From Vibrio coralliilyticus ATCC BAA-450 (lineage in GTDB: Bacteria; Pseudomonadota; Gammaproteobacteria; Enterobacterales; Vibrionaceae): a DNA stretch of 64,000 nucleotides. The notes below the pieces were generated by a model, which saw nothing but the letters and a program-made list of their open reading frames with translations, did not search any database and was not told the origin of the DNA. The position numbers and the translations under genes are program-made. The stretch spans positions 372,001-436,000 of the forward strand of contig NZ_ACZN01000013.1 of the NCBI RefSeq assembly GCF_000176135.1, read 5' to 3'. This document shows, in pieces, positions 57,213-64,000 of this stretch. Each line of letters begins with the position of its first letter. Within the stretch, counting starts at the first letter, position 1.

Positions 57213-57228
57213 ACGCAAATGATTGCGT
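57213..57228. promoter_or_regulatory. PurR-like palindrome in the mpl-fbp gap
   Basis: ACGCAAATGATTGCGT: two perfect 6-base arms with a 4-base centre. It resembles a PurR/LacI-family operator (ACGCAA-N4-TTGCGT) but has ATGA instead of ACGT in the middle. It lies 95 bases before mpl and 205 before fbp. The rest of the 314-base gap (57119-57432) has no gene or terminator that I can see. Confidence 0.45.
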
Positions 57229-57372
57229 GTTATACGCGTTATTCAATTCGTATGGCTTCAAACAAGCAGATGAAAAGCGTTATCAAGTCGACAAATAAAA
57301 CGAGATCTCAGTCAGTTAGTTCATTACCAATAAAAAGATCTAACTCTTAGACTAGGCTTAGGCGAAATCTAA

Positions 57373-58446
<1,074 letters not shown>

Positions 58447-58450
58447 ATAT

Positions 58451-58475
58451 AAAGGCGCTTTCGAGCGCCTTTTTC
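58451..58475 (+). terminator. Terminator after fbp
   Basis: Stem AAAGGCGCT / AGCGCCTTT with loop TTCG and a following T-run, 4 bases past the fbp stop. Confidence 0.93.
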
Positions 58476-58602
58476 ACATTTTCTTGAGCAAAATCTCGCC
58501 TTAGTTGGTTTACATAAAACCGAGTTTAGCAGTAAGGTATTCCGGTCTTATATTCAGCCCGTGTGCCTCATTGAGGTACAAACTAAAAAAGGAACTTTCT
58601 TA

Positions 58603-59130
58603 ATGAGTTTAAACAACGTACCAGCAGGTAAGTCTCTTCCTGATGACCTCTATGTAGTGATTGAAATCCCAGCTAACGCTGATCCAATCAAATATGAAGT
58701 AGACAAAGATTCAGGTGCTGTGTTCGTCGACCGCTTTATGTCTGCACCTATGTTCTACCCATGTAACTATGGTTACGTAAACCACACTCTGTCTCTAGAC
58801 GGTGATCCGGTAGACGTTTTGGTTCCAACACCACACCCTCTGATGCCTGGTTCAGTAATCCGCTGCCGTCCAGTCGGTGTTCTAAAAATGACGGATGAGT
58901 CTGGTGAAGATGCGAAAGTAGTGGCGGTACCACACACTAAGCTGTCAAAAGAATACGATCACATCAAAGACGTAAACGACCTGCCTGAGCTGCTAAAAGC
59001 ACAGATCACGCACTTCTTTGAGCGTTACAAAGAGCTTGAGTCTGGCAAGTGGGTAAAAGTCGACGGTTGGGAAGACGTAGAGTCAGCTCGCAAAGAGATT
59101 CTAGAGTCTTACGAACGCGCACAGAAATAA
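58603..59130 (+). CDS. ppa: Inorganic pyrophosphatase
   Basis: Soluble family I pyrophosphatase that splits PPi from biosynthetic reactions. The start ATG at 58603 (MSLNNVPAG) has an AAGGAA ribosome site 8 bases upstream and gives 175 residues, one fewer than E. coli. The metal-binding segment [11 protein letters not shown] is intact. Expression likely comes from the 150-base gap after the fbp terminator. Confidence 0.97.
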   Translation: MSLNNVPAGKSLPDDLYVVIEIPANADPIKYEVDKDSGAVFVDRFMSAPMFYPCNYGYVNHTLSLDGDPVDVLVPTPHPLMPGSVIRCRPVGVLKMTDESGEDAKVVAVPHTKLSKEYDHIKDVNDLPELLKAQITHFFERYKELESGKWVKVDGWEDVESARKEILESYERAQK

Positions 59131-59131
59131 T

Positions 59132-59160
59132 AAAAAGAGCCAGCAATGCTGGCTCTTTTT
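59132..59160. terminator. Bidirectional terminator between ppa and the ytfP-like gene
   Basis: Stem AAAAAGAGCCAGC / GCTGGCTCTTTTT with a 3-base loop, directly after the ppa stop and facing the end of the convergent gene. Confidence 0.93.
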
Positions 59161-59175
59161 CCATGGCTATAGCAG

Positions 59176-59523
59176 CTAAACCCTCTGACACCAATCCCCT
59201 GATGAAATGATGGTATCGAGCATGCTACCGTCTTGATACAAGTATATCCAAGCTTCACCAAAAGGTGTCTCAATCTGCTCGCGTCGATATTCGACGGGCA
59301 CGTCTTCGAGTTTATCCACCCTAGCCAGAGTCTCATCATCAATCAGGTACACTTCACCTAGAATCGTATCATGACCTTCGATTACTGCTGGATAGGTGCC
59401 CAAATCATACAAAGCGTAGTGCGGCGGTGTTTCAAAATGCCCCAAGCATTGGCTATCAGCCAAAAAATTATGGTTACTTTCGCCCTGACGTAGGGTTCCA
59501 TACACAAAGAGTAAATGTTGCAT
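59176..59523 (-). CDS. ytfP: Gamma-glutamylcyclotransferase family protein (YtfP-like)
   Basis: Small protein of 115 residues with the AIG2/GGCT fold. The signature FVYGTLRQGESNH lies at the N-terminus and an acidic residue follows in VIEGHDTILGEVYLID, where the family keeps its catalytic Glu. The real substrate of YtfP is not known; a glutathione or gamma-glutamyl-amine role is only a family guess. It follows tamB by 20 bases on the same strand, as ytfP follows tamB (ytfN) in E. coli. Confidence 0.9.
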   Translation of the reverse strand: MQHLLFVYGTLRQGESNHNFLADSQCLGHFETPPHYALYDLGTYPAVIEGHDTILGEVYLIDDETLARVDKLEDVPVEYRREQIETPFGEAWIYLYQDGSMLDTIISSGDWCQRV

Positions 59524-59543
59524 CCTGCCACCTAACTTAATGA

Positions 59544-62500
59544 TTAATTGAACTCAAACTGATACAGCAGATCGACAGCACTGTCCAGACCTGACATCGC
59601 CTCCACGTACAGATCCTGCATCAGACGATAACGCACCGTGAACTCACCCACTGAGTCAAAGATGCCAACACCATATTTAACCTGCAAACCCGGTAGAACA
59701 TAACCACTGACCGTCACTTGCGAGTCATCACCAGAGCCCGCGGTGTCAACTTGCAAGTCCTGAACACCAAACGCTTCACCAATTTGACCCACGACACGAC
59801 CACTTTGTGCCAGACTCAATCCTATCAGCGTGGTCGTCATTGAGTTGCCACCAGATTCACCATCAATATTCTGCCCACGTAGTAAGTAAGACAGTGCATT
59901 AGCCTGCGGCATCGCAGGTTCAGAGAAAATGGTCACACTTGGCTCATCAGCAGGCCCCGTCACCCTGACACCAGCCGTCACTTCATCCTGAGTATTGTCC
60001 GGATTTCGGATCGCGGTGATCTGGACATAAGGTTGGTCAACCGGGCCGTTCATCAGGATCTTACCTTGCTTAATCAAAAGGTCCTGACCGAAGGAACGGT
60101 ACGAACCGTCAACAATGTTCACTTCTCCGGTTACAAATGGCCCTTTATCACGCTGAGCAACATTGAGGTTACCTGACAGTCCCCCCTCAAGACCAAACGC
60201 AGACAGCTTAAAATCATCCCCAATTTTGATATTGATGTTGGTCTGGACACTGAATGGAACACTGGCAGTTTCTTGCTCTGGCTCTAACTGATCGTTAAGA
60301 ATCACCTGATCTTTAGACACCCCAATCGCACTTGGTGGCAATTCTTCTACCACTATCCGTCCCCAAGGCAGAGAGATGTTACCGTCAATGCGAGCCTGCT
60401 TAGGCGAAGCGGATATGGTCATGTCAGGCACCACCTTTATTTTTGCCATAGGTGGTACATCAACCAATAGCTCTTCGGCAAACACGCGCACATTGGTTTG
60501 CCAATCTTTCAGGTCTCGCCAGTCGGCATCGCCCGCAACTTCTAGTTTGCCATCAGGTGTATCGATCGCAGCGGCCAGCGTGGCATCGTAACCCGAGAAA
60601 TTAACGGTCAATTTACCCGAATCAATCTCAACGGGAGTAATTTCACCTTTGAGCAAAATATCATCCACTACAAACTGACCTTGCACCTTAGGCTGCATGA
60701 CTGGTCCTGAGAAAGTCAGTTCAGTGGCAATGTTTGATTTAAGCTTGCTGTAATCACCAAGAATAGGCGCAAGAAAGTCGAGGTTAAATGTGGTTAACCC
60801 AAGCCGCCCGTCGATTTGCTTATCTTTCGCTAGCACATCCGGAATATTCAGCTCACCTGAAATGTCTCCATTGTCAGCCACATCGAGCAGCCAATCAGCG
60901 TGTAAGGAATTTTCTGCCAGAGAAGCATTGAGCTTAAGTGACTCCCAGCCAAGGTGCACAGGTTGCTCATTATTTTGCGTGACCGACCCTTTTGGCATTT
61001 CTAACTTCATCACGACTTGCGGCGCTTGCTCTGGTGCCCATTTCGCCATCGCTGTGGCATTAACACCACCCTCTAATTTAATCGCTTGAGGCACAAACGC
61101 TTTAACCTGCTCAAAATCGAATTGTTTGATGGAAAGATGCGCTTCGCCACTTTGACCCGCGTTCACATCCTGATCGAGACAAATCGAAGCATCAGCTTGT
61201 AACCAACAATGGGCCGCAACGAAAGCTTGTTGTGAGTCGATGAGAAACTCTAACTGAGTCGGTTGATTCAAATTCCACGTACCTTGCTCTGAGGTCAATG
61301 ACATGCGCTCTAACGCACCTTTCCACATCAACTCAGGCTTATCTTGCAACGCACCTTTAATCGCCAATTTCGTTGAGGCGATGTTTGACTCAAGATCCAG
61401 AGTCAATGCGTGCTGCTGTTGCTCGCCATCAAAATTTAATAACACTTTATCAATCAGATAATCTTGGTACTTGGCGTTGGCAACGTTGAGCTGCAATTCG
61501 CCGGAAGGTAAAGGCATTGGAGAGATCTGCCCTTGCAGCGAAACACCCTCTACCTGCACATCTTGCTGCCACTTAATAGCTTTCACATTGAGATCAACAC
61601 CAACCAGAGGTTTATCCAGCTTACCAGTAAGCTTAATCTGACCTTGTGCACTGCCTTTTACATCAGGGACGGACTTAGCGATATCCGGAAAATCAACGGC
61701 TAGCTGCATGTTTAGGTTTTGTTCAACATCACCTTTAGCCGTCAGGTTATTCGGTCCATGAGATAGGACTAAGCGTGGCGTATCAATCTTGAGCTCACCA
61801 GTGCCCGCTTTATCGGAAGCAGACAGCGCACCTTCTATGTTCAGCGGGTAATCTCGCAAAATGCCGTCAATATCTAATGTTGGTAACTCAACCTGCCAAC
61901 CACCTTGCTCTGTCAGTGAACCTGTAGTGGCTAATTTGCCGCTAATATTACCTTCCGCCTGCTGCCACTGTAGGCCCGGTTGAATGTCCTTCAGTGAAAG
62001 GTTTGCTGCCCAGTTAATCGGCGCTTGCCAATTGGCCATCACCGTACCACTCACCTCCCCACCTAAAGTTTGTATAGAGAGGGACTGAAGATCGATTTGG
62101 TTTAAATCCCCTTTGCCCTGTAGAGTCAGGTCAACATCAGGTATTTGCTTGCCTTTCAGAGCCGAATCGAGCTCAACACTGTAGCCGTTTAGCGAACCTT
62201 GAGTATGCAAGTTGCGTATTGTGGCAAAATAATCACCTTGCCCTTTCAACGGCCATTGAAGATCACCATCACGCAAAGTCAGTTCAAAAGGAAGTTCAGC
62301 ATTTAGTGGCTGCAGTGCCGCTTCAAGATGTGCCTTCGCTAAACCACCGAAGTCTGCCTTTAGCGCCAAGTCAGCAACACTTCCGGTCGCATGCAGTTTG
62401 ACTGTCTGTCCATCCGCTATCTCCTGCTTCACTTTGGCATTCAGCTCCAGAACCAACGGATAGTCGTCTGCTAGGGTCACCGTTGTACTCAGATGACCTT

Positions 62501-63305
62501 CGACTTCAGGCATATCCAACTCAAGAGTATCAACCTTAACTTGGGAGCGGGCCGCACTCGCCTCCAACCCCAGATGGTTCACGACTACAGGAGTGGGTTG
62601 TTGCAGCTCAAAATCATTCACATCCAATCGCACTACTTCAATTTGCAGCGGTAAGGTAATGTTTGGTAAGGCTATCGGTGCGTTAGCATCCGTAGAAGGA
62701 CTTGCAGCAGGGGCTGCTTCACTGGTATCACTTGGTGCCAGTGCGACGCGAATGGAGTCGAGCGCCGTTTTGTTGATTCGTAGACGATTGCCCTGAAACG
62801 CTAATCCAGTGGTGAAAGACTGCCAGTTGACCTGATTACCTAGAATATCCAGAGATATGTCGGTCAAGGCAACGCGTTTGACTTTAATGGGTACAGGCGC
62901 TGTCACTGGACCATTTTCTTCAGCCACAGGTTCACCCGGCGTTGCGGTGCTCTGCGGCAATTCCGGCATATCAAATTTAAGGCCATCTACCGCGAGTTCA
63001 TCGACACAAACGCTAGGCTCTGTCAGGCAAGCAGCATTAACCGCCAACGTGATTGAGCGAGCCTGCACATCGACGTTAAATGAGTCATCTTTAAACACAA
63101 CACCATTAAGTGTAAAGCGCGGAAAAATCGCCCCTGAATAGGACTCGACTTTCAACTGAGGCACAAACTTTTCTGCTCCCCACAGCACCAGTTTAAGCCC
63201 CGGAGTTGTAAACAGTACTGCCGCTAAGGCAATGGCAATCGCCACCAATAAGCTGATCAATGAGATAGACAGCCACTTAGACCATTTAAAAACAACCTTG
63301 GTCAT
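59544..63305 (-). CDS. tamB: Translocation and assembly module subunit TamB
   Basis: Large AsmA-like inner-membrane-anchored protein (1253 residues, similar to the E. coli 1259). One N-terminal helix (about 12-32) is followed by a long beta-taco body spanning the periplasm and a C-terminal TamB/DUF490 domain (about 900-1253) that contacts TamA. It takes part in placing autotransporters and in moving phospholipids to the outer membrane, overlapping with YhdP. The start overlaps the tamA stop by 3 bases (TGATG-like ATGA junction), so the two are made together. Confidence 0.95.
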   Translation of the reverse strand: MTKVVFKWSKWLSISLISLLVAIAIALAAVLFTTPGLKLVLWGAEKFVPQLKVESYSGAIFPRFTLNGVVFKDDSFNVDVQARSITLAVNAACLTEPSVCVDELAVDGLKFDMPELPQSTATPGEPVAEENGPVTAPVPIKVKRVALTDISLDILGNQVNWQSFTTGLAFQGNRLRINKTALDSIRVALAPSDTSEAAPAASPSTDANAPIALPNITLPLQIEVVRLDVNDFELQQPTPVVVNHLGLEASAARSQVKVDTLELDMPEVEGHLSTTVTLADDYPLVLELNAKVKQEIADGQTVKLHATGSVADLALKADFGGLAKAHLEAALQPLNAELPFELTLRDGDLQWPLKGQGDYFATIRNLHTQGSLNGYSVELDSALKGKQIPDVDLTLQGKGDLNQIDLQSLSIQTLGGEVSGTVMANWQAPINWAANLSLKDIQPGLQWQQAEGNISGKLATTGSLTEQGGWQVELPTLDIDGILRDYPLNIEGALSASDKAGTGELKIDTPRLVLSHGPNNLTAKGDVEQNLNMQLAVDFPDIAKSVPDVKGSAQGQIKLTGKLDKPLVGVDLNVKAIKWQQDVQVEGVSLQGQISPMPLPSGELQLNVANAKYQDYLIDKVLLNFDGEQQQHALTLDLESNIASTKLAIKGALQDKPELMWKGALERMSLTSEQGTWNLNQPTQLEFLIDSQQAFVAAHCWLQADASICLDQDVNAGQSGEAHLSIKQFDFEQVKAFVPQAIKLEGGVNATAMAKWAPEQAPQVVMKLEMPKGSVTQNNEQPVHLGWESLKLNASLAENSLHADWLLDVADNGDISGELNIPDVLAKDKQIDGRLGLTTFNLDFLAPILGDYSKLKSNIATELTFSGPVMQPKVQGQFVVDDILLKGEITPVEIDSGKLTVNFSGYDATLAAAIDTPDGKLEVAGDADWRDLKDWQTNVRVFAEELLVDVPPMAKIKVVPDMTISASPKQARIDGNISLPWGRIVVEELPPSAIGVSKDQVILNDQLEPEQETASVPFSVQTNINIKIGDDFKLSAFGLEGGLSGNLNVAQRDKGPFVTGEVNIVDGSYRSFGQDLLIKQGKILMNGPVDQPYVQITAIRNPDNTQDEVTAGVRVTGPADEPSVTIFSEPAMPQANALSYLLRGQNIDGESGGNSMTTTLIGLSLAQSGRVVGQIGEAFGVQDLQVDTAGSGDDSQVTVSGYVLPGLQVKYGVGIFDSVGEFTVRYRLMQDLYVEAMSGLDSAVDLLYQFEFN

Positions 63306-64000
63306 AGTTCAGGCCCTAACGTGAAATGGATTTTAAATTCGTCACCCGGAGTGGCATCAAGGCCCCAGGCAAAATCAAGACGGATTGGACCCACAGGCGA
63401 GGCCCAGCGGACACCAAAACCAGTGCCACGTTTAAAGTCGGGGTTATCATTAAAAGCGTCACCGTAATCATAAAACACCGCCCCCCACCAGTTACCATAC
63501 ACTCGGTATTGATACTCTAAAGATGAGGTGGCGATGTATTTGGCACCCGTCAATGCGCCGCTGCTGTCTTTCGGGGAAATAGACTCATATCCATAACCAC
63601 GCAAATTGTTGTCACCACCAGCGAAGAAGCGCAGTGACGGAGACAATTTATCAAAATCATCTGCTAAGTTAGCGCCTCCATCTAGACGCAAAATACCGCG
63701 ATGGTTGCGCCCTGCACTACGGATCCATGACGTGCCCGCCTGGAGGCGCAGTACACGTGTTTCTGATATCAAGCTATCATCACCATATTCGATAGTCAGG
63801 CTTTGGCGATCCCCCCAGCGTGGCATCGCGCCACCACGAATACGACTACGACTGTATGTGATCCCGGGTAAAAGGAATTGCCCAGAGTCATCTTGCAGAC
63901 CTTGCTCATAGTTTTCCAATAGGTAACGAACAAACACGGTTCTATGCCAACCATTGTCCAAGGCCCAATGCCGCTCCAGCGCAAGATTGGACTCGAGACT
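63302..64000 (-). CDS. tamA: Translocation and assembly module subunit TamA (5' end outside the window)
   Basis: Outer-membrane Omp85-family protein, partner of TamB. Only the last 233 residues are in the window; the reading frame is open to the window edge, so no start is claimed. Visible are the membrane beta-strands of the C-terminal barrel and the conserved loop-6 segment LRGYGYES. It ends with RIHFTLGPEL-like final-strand residues (KIHFTLGPEL). The complete protein should be near 570-580 residues. Confidence 0.93.
   Translation of the reverse strand, partial: SLESNLALERHWALDNGWHRTVFVRYLLENYEQGLQDDSGQFLLPGITYSRSRIRGGAMPRWGDRQSLTIEYGDDSLISETRVLRLQAGTSWIRSAGRNHRGILRLDGGANLADDFDKLSPSLRFFAGGDNNLRGYGYESISPKDSSGALTGAKYIATSSLEYQYRVYGNWWGAVFYDYGDAFNDNPDFKRGTGFGVRWASPVGPIRLDFAWGLDATPGDEFKIHFTLGPEL

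Overview
The window is a piece of a gammaproteobacterial chromosome that I place in the genus Vibrio. The evidence is a complete MSHA type IV pilus locus lying between ssb and mreB, the neighbouring qstR-galU-uvrA-pglL block, a lysine riboswitch on lysC, a TPP riboswitch on thiBPQ, and tRNA-Phe/Thr/Asn clusters. Gene order agrees with what I recall of Vibrio chromosome 1. I cannot name the species. Almost everything is conserved core genome; I see no prophage, insertion sequence, CRISPR array or obvious island.

Layout. 1-6.9 kb: DUF4426 protein, rdgB and hemW on the plus strand, glsB and trmB on the minus strand, then mutY, yggX and mltC on the plus strand. 7.0-8.7 kb: two tRNA clusters (nine genes: three Phe, three Thr, three Asn), each with its own promoter, separated by about 115-bp repeats that each carry a terminator and a decayed copy of the tRNA-Asn 3' end. 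8.9-19.6 kb, minus strand: tldD (broken by a 1-nt frameshift), a nitrilase-family gene, yhdP, rng, maf, mreD, mreC and mreB. 19.7-39.1 kb, minus strand: the MSHA locus, made of a biogenesis operon mshH-I-J-K-L-M-N-E-G-F and a pilin operon mshB-A-C-D-O-P-Q. Then ssb.

40.0-46.5 kb, plus strand: qstR (competence/T6SS regulator), galU, uvrA behind a LexA box, and a PglL-type O-oligosaccharyltransferase. 46.5-51.6 kb: class V aminotransferase (minus), lysine riboswitch and lysC (plus), pmbA/tldE (minus), darP (plus). 51.6-57.1 kb, minus: thiQ, thiP, thiB with a TPP riboswitch, then ubiX and mpl. 57.4-59.1 kb, plus: fbp and ppa. 59.2-64.0 kb, minus: ytfP-like gene, tamB and the C-terminal part of tamA, cut by the window edge.

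How the genes work together. The MSHA genes form a full machine: secretin MshL with MshM and MshN, alignment proteins MshI/J/K, the c-di-GMP-responsive ATPase MshE, platform MshG, major pilin MshA, minor pilins MshB/C/D/O/P, and the very large exported MshQ. The CsrD-like MshH heads the biogenesis operon. The PglL ligase 18 kb away could modify the Ser/Thr-rich tail of MshA; that is inference. TldD and TldE normally form one heterodimeric protease. Here TldE is intact and TldD is frameshifted in a T-run, so either the read is wrong or the protease is lost. YhdP and TamB are both AsmA-like envelope proteins linked to lipid transport to the outer membrane.

Most noteworthy items: the tRNA-Asn-derived terminator repeats (similar in layout to the E. 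coli tyrT/rtT repeats), a tRNA-Phe paralogue with two compensatory base-pair changes in its acceptor stem, matching inverted repeats in the spacers of both tRNA promoters, the nine-unit repeat in MshQ, and the tldD frameshift.
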